Counted from the first letter of the stretch, positions 17,624-27,260 are shown. The stretch: DNA of 64,000 nt from an uncultured Bacteroidota bacterium (GCA_902635965.1 CACPQA010000007.1:19310-83309), one strand, 5' to 3'. The notes: generated by a model from the sequence alone, not told the origin. Made by a program: numbers and translations.

Positions 17624-18544
17624 ATGAAGAAGGTAAAAAGTGATTTCAGCATAAAAAACTTAGAAAATATTTCTGGGATTAAAGCCCATACCATAAGAAT
17701 ATGGGAAAAAAGGTATAAGCTTCTTTCACCTGAAAGGACTAATACTAATATAAGAAAATACTCACTCGAGAGTTTGAGAAAGTTACTTAACATAACATTA
17801 CTATATAAAAAGGGTTTTAAAATTTCGAAAATAGCAAATTTAGAACCACACAATATCCCTTTATTAGTTAGAGAAATCGCTTTAGAAAATAGTTCGGAAA
17901 ATATTTCTATAAACGCTCTAAAACTTTCTATGGTCAACTTTGATGTTGGAATGTTTGATGCCAAATACGAAGCTTTGATTAAAAACAATGGTTTTGAATT
18001 TGTTTTCTTCAAAATCTTTGTTCCACTAATGACCGAATTGGGAATTTTGTGGCAAACTGGGGCAATTTGCCCATCACACGAACATTTTGTAACAAGCTTA
18101 ATAAAACAAAAAATTCATATTCAGACTGAAAAATTCCAAAAAAATAAATATTTAACTAGCAGTCCTAAATTTGTAATTTTTTTACCTGACAACGAAATCC
18201 ACGAATTAAGTATTCTTTTCCTTAATTACCTGATTTTAAATAAAGGGTTTCAGACTATTTTTTTAGGGCAATCTATACCTATAGAAAGCTTAAAAACACT
18301 TTTATCACAAAAAGATATTTTACATTTCGTAACCTACATTACTGTCCAACCTTCAAAAAATGATATTTTAAAATTTATAAAATCATTCGATGAAAATCTA
18401 ATCAAAGACTTAGATAATAAGTTATCTGTTTTTGGCCCTATGTTGAAATATATTAACCTAGAAGAGCTTCCAAGTAATATTTTCATCCATCATGATCATG
18501 AAACTTTTGTCGAACAGTTTCTCAACCAACCTGTTTTTGCATAA
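17624..18544 (+). CDS. MerR-family regulator with CarH/LitR-type B12-binding half
   Basis: A 306-residue regulator. The N-terminal MerR helix-turn-helix is at residues 8-70 (SGIKAHTIRIWEKRYKLLSP). The middle has the four-helix cap with the W-x9-EH motif of CarH/LitR proteins (Trp143, Glu153-His154). The cobalamin Rossmann part follows, with the lower-ligand type E-x-H motif at 191-193 (His193). The glycine that usually completes the ExHxxG pattern is Ser196. CarH senses light through adenosylcobalamin and represses carotenoid genes; linkage to crtB and crtZ here supports that role. Whether this version still binds B12 is uncertain. Confidence 0.86.
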   Translation: MKKVKSDFSIKNLENISGIKAHTIRIWEKRYKLLSPERTNTNIRKYSLESLRKLLNITLLYKKGFKISKIANLEPHNIPLLVREIALENSSENISINALKLSMVNFDVGMFDAKYEALIKNNGFEFVFFKIFVPLMTELGILWQTGAICPSHEHFVTSLIKQKIHIQTEKFQKNKYLTSSPKFVIFLPDNEIHELSILFLNYLILNKGFQTIFLGQSIPIESLKTLLSQKDILHFVTYITVQPSKNDILKFIKSFDENLIKDLDNKLSVFGPMLKYINLEELPSNIFIHHDHETFVEQFLNQPVFA

Positions 18545-18585
18545 TTTTTTTTATTTTTAATAAAGAATTCAAAGTTTTTGGATTA

Positions 18586-19428
18586 ATGAAAGAACTTTTT
18601 GATGTTGTTTCCGAAAAATGTAGTAAAAAGGTTACTAAATCCTATAGTACTTCTTTTTCTATGGCAACAAAAATGTTAGCTTCCTCTATCCAACAAGATA
18701 TATACAATATCTACGGTTTTGTCAGGCTATCAGACGAAATTGTAGACTCACTTCATGACTACGACAAGGAGTTGTTATTTAATCGCTTCGAAGAGGACTT
18801 GAAAAATTCAATAAAAGAGAAAATAAGTTTGAATCCAATCCTAAATTCATTTCAACACACTTTTCATAAATATAGTTTTGATATAGAATTGGTTAATTCA
18901 TTTATGAAAAGTATGAGATGGGATCTTCACAAGAAAAAATACTCAAATAAGACAGATTACAATGAATATATTTATGGTTCAGCTGACGTAGTAGGTTTAA
19001 TGTGTTTAAATGTTTTTGTCGATGGAGATACTAAAAAATATAATGAATTAAAACAGTATGCTATGTCACTTGGCTCTGCTTTTCAAAAAGTGAATTTTCT
19101 TAGAGATGTAAAAAATGATTTTGAAAATCTTAACAGAACATATTTTCCAAAAGTAAATTTTTTTGATTTTTCTGAAAACGATAAAAATAATATAATTACT
19201 GAGATTGAAAAAGATTTTAAAAATGGACTGAAAGGTATTTTCCTGCTCCCAAATAACTCAAGATTTGGAGTATACACTGCTTACAAATATTATTTTAGTT
19301 TACTGAAAAAACTTAAAAAAACACCGTCAAAATTTATACTTTCAACCCGAATTCGAATACCCAATTATGCCAAAATGGGACTTCTCGCAGAATCCTATTT
19401 TAATTATCATTTTAACACTTATAAATGA
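18586..19428 (+). CDS. crtB: Phytoene synthase (squalene/phytoene synthase family)
   Basis: Condenses two geranylgeranyl diphosphates to phytoene. The 280 residues carry both Asp-rich motifs: DEIVD at 50-54 and D174-x3-D178 in FLRDVKNDFE, with the TYFP segment after it. The S-x-S-F start (YSTSFSMATKML) is also typical. The stop overlaps crtZ by four bases (ATGA). Flavobacterial clusters normally place phytoene desaturase crtI beside crtB; here it is absent between merR and crtB. Confidence 0.92.
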   Translation: MKELFDVVSEKCSKKVTKSYSTSFSMATKMLASSIQQDIYNIYGFVRLSDEIVDSLHDYDKELLFNRFEEDLKNSIKEKISLNPILNSFQHTFHKYSFDIELVNSFMKSMRWDLHKKKYSNKTDYNEYIYGSADVVGLMCLNVFVDGDTKKYNELKQYAMSLGSAFQKVNFLRDVKNDFENLNRTYFPKVNFFDFSENDKNNIITEIEKDFKNGLKGIFLLPNNSRFGVYTAYKYYFSLLKKLKKTPSKFILSTRIRIPNYAKMGLLAESYFNYHFNTYK

Positions 19429-19880
19429 CTGATATGTGGAATACATTATGGATTTTTATTTTAATATTTACTTTTCTATTTATGGAATTTGTAGCTTGGT
19501 TTTCGCACAAATATATAATGCACGGATTTTTATGGTCTTGGCATAAAGACCATCACAGAAAAGATCACGACTCTTGGTTTGAGAAAAATGACTTATTTTT
19601 TTTAGTTTATGCTATCCCAAGTATAGTCTTTGTGATATTGTGGGGTGAGTTTTCATTTTGGGCGGGTTTACCAATAGCAATCGGAATTTTTTGCTACGGC
19701 TTTACTTATTTTGTTGTTCATGATATTTTTATTCATAGAAGATTTAAAATATTTAGAAATATTGACAATAAGTATGCAAAAGGGATTAGAAGAGCACATA
19801 AAATTCACCACAAAAATATAAATAAAAACGGAGGGGTATGCTTTGGAATGCTCTTTGTGCCAAGAAAGTATTTTCAATAA
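19425..19880 (+). CDS. crtZ: Beta-carotene hydroxylase
   Basis: A di-iron membrane hydroxylase that makes zeaxanthin from beta-carotene. The 151 residues have about four hydrophobic segments and the complete histidine set: H28-x4-H33, H40-x2-HH (43-44), H99-x4-H104 and H125-x2-HH (128-129). It overlaps crtB (ATGA) and ends five bases from a convergent gene, so the cluster ends here; no lycopene cyclase follows. Confidence 0.93.
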   Translation: MTDMWNTLWIFILIFTFLFMEFVAWFSHKYIMHGFLWSWHKDHHRKDHDSWFEKNDLFFLVYAIPSIVFVILWGEFSFWAGLPIAIGIFCYGFTYFVVHDIFIHRRFKIFRNIDNKYAKGIRRAHKIHHKNINKNGGVCFGMLFVPRKYFQ

Positions 19881-19885
19881 AACAT

Positions 19886-21274
19886 TTATTGTTTAGTCCA
19901 ATTATTTGAGAAATTACAGCTTCGGAAAGATTTATTTACATTAACAAAAGTTTCATCAATTTTTAATTTTAGCCATTTTTTTATAGCTTTTAATTGCTTA
20001 TCCTTTAACGCCAAATCTTTAATTTTAGTGAAATCCGAAGAAAAATTTGCTACATGCTCTTCAAATCTTTTAGATACCATAATAATTTTATACTTTTTTA
20101 ATCCAGATCGGTCGGTCTCAAGTAGTGGAAGTGAAATTTTACCCTCATCTAAATTTTTAACTTGGTTATAAAGCTTTGGATCCATTTTTGTTAACTCAAA
20201 ACGCGTGTCTCCTGTCACTGGATTTACAAGTTTTCCACCATTATTTCTAGTTTCTTTATCATAAGAAAAATTAAATGCTGCGTCTTTAAACTCAATTTCA
20301 TTATCTACAATCCTTTTTCTTATCGTATCTAACAATTTTTTAGACTCCATAAGTTTTGATTCACTAACATTAGGAGTAATTAATATATGTCTAATATCCA
20401 CTTGTTGACCCCTGATTTTTTCAACAGTTAAAATATGCCATCCAAAGTCAGTTTTGAAAGGAGCAGAAATTTCTCCCTCTTCAAGACTGAACGCAACATC
20501 TCTAAATTCTTTTACCATTCTGGGTCTTTTTCTATGTAGAGTATATTTTCCGCCATTTGCTCTAGATCCAGGATCCTGGGAATATAAAATAGCTTTAGAT
20601 GCAAAACTTAAACCTTTTTCTTCAACATCATTCTTGAAGGAATTTAATAAATTAATGACCCTTTTTTTTTCATCTTCACTTACAGTGGGTTCTATTACTA
20701 TTTGTGATATTTCCAACTCAGTTCCAAAGATTGGCAAATCAGTCAAAGGTATTGACTCGAAAAATAGCTTAACTTCTTCAGGTGTAACTTCCACATCATC
20801 TACTATTTTAGATTGCATAAGCTGTGACAGTTTTTGAATTTTATTCAACTGATATAACTCTTCACGAAAGGACAACTCATCCTTTTTATTGTAGAATTCT
20901 AGAACTTTCTCTAAGCTACCAAGCTGCTCTGTAAAGTACTCAATGCTTTGATCAACATATGAATAAATTTCCGTATCACTTACTTCTAAGCTATCTTGAA
21001 TTGCATGGTGCGCATATAATTTATCTTCCATTAATTTACCAAGAAGTTCACATCTACTTACATTTTTTGTAGAAATACCTTGAGATTCCATTTCTGAAAA
21101 AGTTTTATCAATGTCCGAATCTAGAATAACGTAATCCCCTATGACTGAAGCAACTCCGTCAAGTTTAAACCTAAAGGCTTTTTGGCTAAATAAGTTTTGA
21201 TTTAGGCAAAGTAAAATAAAAATAAGATTAAAAAAATTAAGGAAAGATTTCAAATTTGTTGGTTTGTATTGCAT
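19886..21274 (-). CDS. SurA-like periplasmic chaperone with two parvulin domains
   Basis: A 462-residue protein with a signal peptide ending near residue 30 (NLFSQ). A SurA-like N-terminal helical domain with Val/Asp-rich VASVIGDYVILDSDIDK is followed by two parvulin-type PPIase domains, about 178-285 (ELEISQIVIEP to DFGWHILTVEK) and 288-395 (DIRHILI to the ISLPLLE region). It probably escorts outer-membrane proteins across the periplasm. Its start overlaps the end of the upstream lipoprotein gene by 38 bases, so the two are co-translated. Confidence 0.9.
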   Translation of the reverse strand: MQYKPTNLKSFLNFFNLIFILLCLNQNLFSQKAFRFKLDGVASVIGDYVILDSDIDKTFSEMESQGISTKNVSRCELLGKLMEDKLYAHHAIQDSLEVSDTEIYSYVDQSIEYFTEQLGSLEKVLEFYNKKDELSFREELYQLNKIQKLSQLMQSKIVDDVEVTPEEVKLFFESIPLTDLPIFGTELEISQIVIEPTVSEDEKKRVINLLNSFKNDVEEKGLSFASKAILYSQDPGSRANGGKYTLHRKRPRMVKEFRDVAFSLEEGEISAPFKTDFGWHILTVEKIRGQQVDIRHILITPNVSESKLMESKKLLDTIRKRIVDNEIEFKDAAFNFSYDKETRNNGGKLVNPVTGDTRFELTKMDPKLYNQVKNLDEGKISLPLLETDRSGLKKYKIIMVSKRFEEHVANFSSDFTKIKDLALKDKQLKAIKKWLKLKIDETFVNVNKSFRSCNFSNNWTKQ

Positions 21275-22076
21275 CGTCTAAAATTTCTTTATCAAAATCT
21301 TTAAAAAAAATTAATTTTTTTTGATTAATTAATATTCTCTCTATATTACCTTCAACGACATCGTATGGGGCGATCGAGTTATATTTTTTATAATCAAAAA
21401 CTTTTAACAAATATACTTGTAAAGAATCCTTCAAAACAAAAAAATTTTTTTTATTTAAATTAAGTTCCTTTGTTAATATATTTTGAAATGGAATTTTTTG
21501 TATCAAATTATTTTTGTCTATCCAAAGCGGTTTATCCAAATGGAAACTATTAAATTGATAACTAAGAGAATCTAAAAAAAAAAGATCTTTATCTGAAAAA
21601 TTTCTCAATCTGGATTTAATTAATTTTAAATTATTGTTGCTTTCTGGTAAAATTATGTATGCTACATTGTAAAAATCACGTTTTAATCTGAAATTATTTT
21701 TATTTTTTTCATAGTATTCAATTTTTTCCAAACTATCAATCTTGTAGTTAAAATTTGATTTGGATAAGAAATTTCTATAAGTGTTAGCCCATAATTGGAG
21801 TTTGTAGTTCTCAACCATTTCAGTTAGTTTTTGCTGGATTGAATCATGAAGGTGTAAAAGCGATTGATTATAAACAAGTTTATTGATTGCCCAATTACGA
21901 ATGATTGATTTCGAAATAATTATACTGTCCTCATAAGATGATTCAGAATTAATTTCATCATCAAAGTCAGATTGGTATAAAAAGCTTGAATTAACCCTAG
22001 CAACCTTTTTTCTTTTTTCGGTTTGCTGAAAATTTTTACAACTGTTTAATAAAATTAACAGAATTAGTAGCCTCAT
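21237..22076 (-). CDS. PPIase-related periplasmic lipoprotein
   Basis: The open frame begins at 22097; the ATG at 22076 gives a better lipoprotein signal (MRLLILLILLNSC, lipobox LNSC), leaving 279 residues. The rest looks like a SurA-type helical chaperone without clear parvulin motifs: a VARVNSSFLYQSDF start (cf. VASVIGDYVILDSDI in the next gene), then long alternating helices. It overlaps the SurA-like gene by 38 bases. Inference: a companion chaperone in outer-membrane protein assembly. Confidence 0.7.
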   Translation of the reverse strand: MRLLILLILLNSCKNFQQTEKRKKVARVNSSFLYQSDFDDEINSESSYEDSIIISKSIIRNWAINKLVYNQSLLHLHDSIQQKLTEMVENYKLQLWANTYRNFLSKSNFNYKIDSLEKIEYYEKNKNNFRLKRDFYNVAYIILPESNNNLKLIKSRLRNFSDKDLFFLDSLSYQFNSFHLDKPLWIDKNNLIQKIPFQNILTKELNLNKKNFFVLKDSLQVYLLKVFDYKKYNSIAPYDVVEGNIERILINQKKLIFFKDFDKEILDDAIQTNKFEIFP

Positions 22077-22201
22077 TTCTAAATATTTATCAAACATAAA
22101 AAAAATAAATAACAGAATTTTTTAAATATTAATTAAATACTTGAACTAAGAGAGTTTTTTTTAATTTATAATATTGTCATAACTTGCCCTAAATTTACTA
22201 A

Positions 22202-22546
22202 ATGCGTCATTTTGTTCAGATAATTATAATTTCCATTTTTTTTAATCCTGATTTTAATATTTCTTATGCTAAAGATCGAATTAAATTTTCATCCATAGCA
22301 TTCTTGGATTCTGGACAGAAATCCAAAGCCAAACTATTTTATAAAGACGGTTTTTTAAGTATAAATGGATTGACTGGTAGTGCTAATCTTACTATTTACA
22401 GCATAATTGGTAATGAAATTGCATTTTTTCCAAATATAGATTTAAAAAATTTTAAAGAATCTATCCTTTTGCAAAAAGAAACGATGTACATAGCTAGAAT
22501 TGAATCCACAAATACAGTTTTTACTTACAAATTTTTTACTCGATAA
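22202..22546 (+). CDS. Small secreted protein resembling a type IX sorting domain
   Basis: A 114-residue protein with a hydrophobic N-terminal signal (about 1-23). The second half looks like a type A T9SS C-terminal domain on its own: FLSINGLTGSANLTIYSIIGNEI, then an I-x-L strand, a MYIARIES strand, and a terminal YKFFTR ending in Arg. No catalytic or binding domain precedes it. It may be a small secreted protein, or the last exon-like remnant of a larger secreted protein. It converges with guaB (2-base gap). Confidence 0.6.
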   Translation: MRHFVQIIIISIFFNPDFNISYAKDRIKFSSIAFLDSGQKSKAKLFYKDGFLSINGLTGSANLTIYSIIGNEIAFFPNIDLKNFKESILLQKETMYIARIESTNTVFTYKFFTR

Positions 22547-22547
22547 A

Positions 22548-24020
22548 CTACCTAGAATAATTTGGGGCCTCTTTTGTGATCTCTATATTATGAGGATGAC
22601 TTTCTGTTATTCCAGCTGATGTAATTCTAACGAACTCGCTTTTGGTTTTTAACTCATTTATATTTTTTGTACCACAATAACCCATACCTGCTCTGAGTCC
22701 ACCCATTAGTTGTTGAATACTCTCATAAATTTCACCTTTGTAAGGTACTCTTCCCTCAATTCCTTCTGGAACAAGTTTTTTTATATCATCCTCAACATCT
22801 TGAAAATATCGATCTTTACTACCCTTCTTCATTGCCCCAACACTACCCATACCTCTGTAAGATTTAAATTTTCTTCCTTCATATATGATAGTCTCTCCAG
22901 GAGATTCTTTTGTTCCAGCGAAAAGGGAGCCAAGCATTACGCAATCTGCACCAGCAGCTATTGCTTTTGGTAAATCACCAGTGTAACGTATTCCTCCATC
23001 TGCAATTACCGGTATACCTGTTCCTTTAATTGCACTTGAAACAGACATTATCGCAGATAACTGGGGATATCCAACACCAGCAATAATTCTAGTTGTACAT
23101 ATTGAACCCGGACCTATGCCTACTTTGATAGCGTCAGCACCCAGATCAACTAAAAACTTAGCAGCTTCACCAGTTGCAATATTTCCAACTATTACATCTA
23201 AATCTGAAAAGGAATTTTTAATTTCTTTTAATATTTGAGCCACCCTTTTTGAATGTGCATGTGCTGTGTCAATAACAACAGAGTCAACACCCGCAGCAAC
23301 TAATGCTTGAGTTCTCTCAATAACGTCATTAGTTACACCTACAGCAGCAGCTAAACGAAGCCTTCCGTAAATATCTTTATTGGAGGTAGGTTTGGTAGTT
23401 TGCTTGGTTATATCCCTGTACGTAATTAAACCAATCAATTTGTATGATTGATCAACCACTGGTAATTTTTCGATTTTGTGCTTCTGTAAAATTTCTTCTG
23501 CATCTTTTAAAGAAGTGTTTGGATTAACTGTGATAAGGTTTTTAGATGTCATTACTTCTTTTATCGATTTTTTACCATCCTTTTCGAAGCGTAAATCCCT
23601 ATTCGTTACAATACCACACAGTTTTCCACTTTTACTCACTATTGGTATTCCTCCAATGTTGTTTTTTTTCATGGATTCTTTAGCATCAGATACTTTTCCT
23701 TCTAAAGAAAGGGTTACAGGGTCAAGTATCATACCTGATTCAGCTCTTTTAACAAATCTAACCTTATCGGCTTGCTTTGCTATTGACATATTTTTATGTA
23801 AAACACCTATACCGCCCTCTCGAGCAAGTGCAATTGCCATTTGACTTTCCGTGACAGTATCCATTGCCGAGGAAATAACAGGTATATTTAGGGGAATATT
23901 TTTAGAAAACATAGTTTTAACATCTACCTCTCTAGGTAATACTTCAGAGTACTTTGGCACAAGTAATACATCGTCAAATGTAAGACCCTCTTCGATTTTG
24001 CTATGCTTTCTGGTATTCAT
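22548..24020 (-). CDS. guaB: IMP dehydrogenase
   Basis: Oxidises IMP to XMP in GTP synthesis. The ATG at 24020 gives the family start [22 protein letters not shown]; the open frame extends nine codons further but those fall in a hairpin. The protein (490 residues) has the TIM barrel split by two CBS domains (about 90-210), the catalytic loop [21 protein letters not shown], and the flap [18 protein letters not shown]. Full length and intact. Confidence 0.96.
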   Translation of the reverse strand: MNTRKHSKIEEGLTFDDVLLVPKYSEVLPREVDVKTMFSKNIPLNIPVISSAMDTVTESQMAIALAREGGIGVLHKNMSIAKQADKVRFVKRAESGMILDPVTLSLEGKVSDAKESMKKNNIGGIPIVSKSGKLCGIVTNRDLRFEKDGKKSIKEVMTSKNLITVNPNTSLKDAEEILQKHKIEKLPVVDQSYKLIGLITYRDITKQTTKPTSNKDIYGRLRLAAAVGVTNDVIERTQALVAAGVDSVVIDTAHAHSKRVAQILKEIKNSFSDLDVIVGNIATGEAAKFLVDLGADAIKVGIGPGSICTTRIIAGVGYPQLSAIMSVSSAIKGTGIPVIADGGIRYTGDLPKAIAAGADCVMLGSLFAGTKESPGETIIYEGRKFKSYRGMGSVGAMKKGSKDRYFQDVEDDIKKLVPEGIEGRVPYKGEIYESIQQLMGGLRAGMGYCGTKNINELKTKSEFVRITSAGITESHPHNIEITKEAPNYSR

Positions 24021-24021
24021 C

Positions 24022-24056
24022 GCAACTAAAAAAAAAAATAGTTGCAAGCAAATTTA
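24022..24056 (-). promoter_or_regulatory. guaB promoter -7 element and start-proximal hairpin
   Basis: Reading the minus strand, TAAATTTGC (24056-24048) matches the -7 consensus TAnnTTTG. Just downstream is a perfect inverted repeat GCAACTA (24022-24028 with 24039-24045) around a ten-base loop of T in the transcript. The stem ends one base before the guaB ATG, so it could affect initiation. Confidence 0.45.
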
Positions 24057-24130
24057 TTAAAAAAACATTGAAATTCAGTTCTCTGCTCAATCTTTCTTAA
24101 TCCTTATCAAGTTTAAAACCAGTGGTTAAA

Positions 24131-24724
24131 CTAAGAAAATAATATATACATGGCTAAGAAAATTAAAATTAACCCGTTTAGTGGTTTTAAAAATTTTAAT
24201 TTCAGATTACTTGAAGCTCTAGATGAAAAGTATGCTGTTAGTGAAAAGACGACAAAAACCTGAATAATAAAAATTGAACACAAAATGATATATTGAAATG
24301 GTTCCTTAATTTCTGTACTAAACAAGAAATTAGGAAAAAAAAGCCAAAAAAATAGACCAACCTTAGGATTTGTTATATTCATAATAATTCCTTGTTTAAA
24401 TAAATTTTTTGAGCTATTTAAATTTGCTTCACTTTGATTTTGAACAAAAACAAAGTAAAGTTCTACTATACCTTGATACAAAAAATATGTAAATCCAATT
24501 ATTTTAATATATGATAAAATTATTTGCGAGTTAGAAAAAAAATTTGACCATCCAAAAATCAATATAACTGAATGAAACAAAAGTCCAGTTATTAAACCCA
24601 TTATAAATTTTATAGAAGAACTCAATCCTTTCTGAAGACTGTATGAAATAACTATTATTATATCTGGTCCTGGAGACAATGTAATCAGAATAGATGCTAC
24701 TATAAAAGTTAATAATTCTTGCAT
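24131..24724 (-). CDS. LysE-family amino acid exporter
   Basis: A 197-residue inner-membrane protein with six hydrophobic segments. It has the family features LTPGPD-like LSPGPDIIIVISYSLQKG at residues 18-35 and the MNITNPKVGLFFWLFFPNF stretch around 114-133. These proteins usually export amino acids or homoserine lactones; substrate unknown. It stands alone between guaB and a divergent DUF3050 gene. Confidence 0.88.
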   Translation of the reverse strand: MQELLTFIVASILITLSPGPDIIIVISYSLQKGLSSSIKFIMGLITGLLFHSVILIFGWSNFFSNSQIILSYIKIIGFTYFLYQGIVELYFVFVQNQSEANLNSSKNLFKQGIIMNITNPKVGLFFWLFFPNFLFSTEIKEPFQYIILCSIFIIQVFVVFSLTAYFSSRASSNLKLKFLKPLNGLILIFLAMYILFS

Positions 24725-24781
24725 TGATTTTCAATATAATTATAATTTTAGGATTTTAGCTTTTCAACTATATTTGCACAT

Positions 24782-25546
24782 ATGGATAAAAACTCCGTTT
24801 TTTTTGATGATGATTTGAATTATTTAAGAAAATCTTTAATTGAGCATCCCTTGTATAATTCTATGGAGAATCTGAGTGATATTAAAAAATTTATGGAGGT
24901 TCATGTTTATGCTGTTTGGGATTTTATGTCGTTAGTAAAAAATCTTCAAATGAATCTAACATGCATTAGTACGCCCTGGATTCCATCTGAAAATAGTTTA
25001 ACAGCCAGGCTCATAAATGAAATTGTTATGGGGGAAGAAACCGATATAGACAAAAATGAAGTTGCCAAAAGTCATTTCGAAATGTACTTAGATTCAATGA
25101 ATGAAATTGGTGCAAATACAAATAAAATAGGGGATTTAATTGAGCTCGTTAAACAAGGAAAAGATATTTTTAATATTATTCAAAACCAAGATATTTCAGA
25201 CGAAATCAAAGATTTTTTAAATTTTACATTTTCTGTAATAAAAAATAATAAAGTACATGTTACTGCAGCAGTTTTTACTTTTGGAAGGGAAGATTTGATT
25301 CCAAATATGTTTATTGAGATTGTTAGGAAAATCAAATTAGAAAATAAATCTGTTGAAAGCCTAATTTATTATCTTGAGAGACATATTGAGATGGACGGCG
25401 ATCATCATGGGCCAATGGCAATGAATATGATTGAATCTTTATGTGAAAACAACGATAATAAAATTAAAGAGGCTTTAGATTCATCCAAATTAGCCCTTAA
25501 GAAAAGAATCAAATTATGGGACCACATATACCAACAAATAAAGTGA
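24782..25546 (+). CDS. DUF3050 protein (haem-oxygenase-like fold)
   Basis: A 254-residue soluble, helix-rich protein of the DUF3050 family. Conserved features are the HPLYNSM segment near residue 20, MEVHVYAVWDFMSLVKNLQ (38-56), and HIEMDGDHHGPMAM near residue 208. The paired acidic/His residues suit a metal or haem-type site in a haem-oxygenase-like bundle (fold assignment from recollection). Function unknown. Its stop overlaps the next gene's GTG start (GTGA). Confidence 0.85.
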   Translation: MDKNSVFFDDDLNYLRKSLIEHPLYNSMENLSDIKKFMEVHVYAVWDFMSLVKNLQMNLTCISTPWIPSENSLTARLINEIVMGEETDIDKNEVAKSHFEMYLDSMNEIGANTNKIGDLIELVKQGKDIFNIIQNQDISDEIKDFLNFTFSVIKNNKVHVTAAVFTFGREDLIPNMFIEIVRKIKLENKSVESLIYYLERHIEMDGDHHGPMAMNMIESLCENNDNKIKEALDSSKLALKKRIKLWDHIYQQIK

Positions 25547-26592
25547 TTTTTTTAAAAAAATACATATACTTTTCATTTGCGTGCTTATTTACTATTAATC
25601 TTTTTTCTCAAAGTTTAAACCCTAATCTTTTCACCAATAATATTAATGAAAATGAATTAAAAAATCTTATATATGTTTATTCATCTGATTTTTTTAAGGG
25701 TAGGGAAACAGGAAAAATAGGTCAGAAAAGAGCTGTAAAATTTATTTCGGAATATTATGAATCCTTAGATATCAAAGAAGCTAAAGGTACCGAAAACTAT
25801 TTTCAAAAAATGGAACTTAATATTTCTAGAAATATTGTTCAAACAGAAAATGTAGTTGCAGTAATTGAAGGCTCAGAAGAGCCTAATGAGTTTATTATTA
25901 TTTCAGCACACTTGGATCACGAAGGAGTAAAAAATGGAAAAATTTATAACGGAGCTGACGATAATGCTTCAGGTACAATAGGTATTCTTAAAATTGCTGA
26001 GGCTTTCCAAAATGCTGTAAAAACTGGTTTTAGACCCAAAAGATCAATAGTTTTTCTGCACTTTACGGGAGAAGAAAAAGGTTTGTTGGGCTCAAAATAT
26101 TACACGGACAATCCAATATATCCTCTTGAGAGTACTATTGTCAATCTTAATATTGATATGATAGGCAGGATTGATTCAAGACATATGAATAATGACGAAA
26201 GATATATATATCTAATTGGTTCTAATCTACTTAGCTCAGAATTACATGAGGTATCAGAGACAGCAAACAGAAATACAATTAAATTAAATCTCGATTACAA
26301 ATATAATGATATAGACCAGTCAGAATGTATTTATTACAGGAGTGACCACTTCCATTTTGTCAAAAATAATATCCCTGTGATTTTTTATTTTAATGGTCTT
26401 CACAAGGATTACCATAAACCAACTGACACGGCTGAAAAAATTGAATACAGACTATTAAAAGACAGGATAAAACTAATATTTTTTACAGCTTGGGAACTTG
26501 CAAATAGGGACAAAGCTATTGAAGTTGACAAAAATGTTGATTATTCTAAACTAAGAAATTGCAGAAGATATCTTAAGCTATATAATTTATGA
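25543..26592 (+). CDS. Secreted M28-family metallopeptidase
   Basis: The frame is open from 25516, but GTG at 25543 overlaps the DUF3050 stop and gives a proper signal peptide (start IFLKKYIYFSF, cut near NLFSQS); 349 residues. The M28 zinc ligands are visible: HLDHEG, GADDNASGT, the EE pair in FTGEEKGLLGS, DMIGR, and the late histidine in SDHFHF. Family members are aminopeptidases or glutaminyl cyclase-like enzymes. It overlaps the following outer-membrane gene (ATGA). Confidence 0.9.
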   Translation: MIFLKKYIYFSFACLFTINLFSQSLNPNLFTNNINENELKNLIYVYSSDFFKGRETGKIGQKRAVKFISEYYESLDIKEAKGTENYFQKMELNISRNIVQTENVVAVIEGSEEPNEFIIISAHLDHEGVKNGKIYNGADDNASGTIGILKIAEAFQNAVKTGFRPKRSIVFLHFTGEEKGLLGSKYYTDNPIYPLESTIVNLNIDMIGRIDSRHMNNDERYIYLIGSNLLSSELHEVSETANRNTIKLNLDYKYNDIDQSECIYYRSDHFHFVKNNIPVIFYFNGLHKDYHKPTDTAEKIEYRLLKDRIKLIFFTAWELANRDKAIEVDKNVDYSKLRNCRRYLKLYNL

Positions 26593-27257
26593 GGTTAATC
26601 ATAACAATTGCTATAATTGTAAATTTTATACCGAAAACTTCTTTTACCCAAAAAATTCAACCAATTGACAAAATCGAAGTTGACACAGTTTCTAATTTAA
26701 AACGTTTTTCATTTGGAATTAAGATGGGCATACCCAATATACTAGGTTTAACAACTGAGGCTATTTTACCAATATTTAAAAATAGAGTGTCACCATATTT
26801 TGACTACAGTAGTTTTAAATTAAATCCCGATAAAACAAGTATTGATTTAAACTATACAGATTATGGAGTAAACATTTACATCAATACTAAAGGTAATGGT
26901 TTGTATGCATCTATAGGTTCAGGTAGTCTTAGTTCACTGATTTTTTTTGAGGAAATAGAACTTACGGATGAAAACGGAAATAAAGGGATAGGAAGTGCTC
27001 AGATAGAGAAAAATATCAACACCTTTAATATTAAATTTGGAATTAAATCAAACTCGAAGGTATTTTTTAGACTAGAAGTTGGATATGGAATTGGAAATAT
27101 TCCAAATAATTTGAATTTGACAGGTAGTTTTAGTTATGAAGAAGACGGTATATCTATTATTTCAAACGGATCAAGCACCGAAAATTTTCCAACAATACCA
27201 GGAATAGGTAAGAGGGGTATCATTATGGGTAATTTTGGATTTGGAATATCTTTATAA
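26589..27257 (+). CDS. Putative outer-membrane barrel protein
   Basis: A 222-residue protein with a signal peptide (cut near residue 21, SFTQ), then alternating polar/hydrophobic strands rich in Gly and aromatics (FSFGIKMGIPNI, NTKGNGLYASIGSGS, FFRLEVGYGIGNIP) ending in GNFGFGISL, a terminal beta-strand typical of outer-membrane barrels. No family recognised. It starts within the stop of the M28 gene and is last in the operon before the terminator. Confidence 0.65.
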   Translation: MRLIITIAIIVNFIPKTSFTQKIQPIDKIEVDTVSNLKRFSFGIKMGIPNILGLTTEAILPIFKNRVSPYFDYSSFKLNPDKTSIDLNYTDYGVNIYINTKGNGLYASIGSGSLSSLIFFEEIELTDENGNKGIGSAQIEKNINTFNIKFGIKSNSKVFFRLEVGYGIGNIPNNLNLTGSFSYEEDGISIISNGSSTENFPTIPGIGKRGIIMGNFGFGISL

Positions 27258-27260
27258 AAA

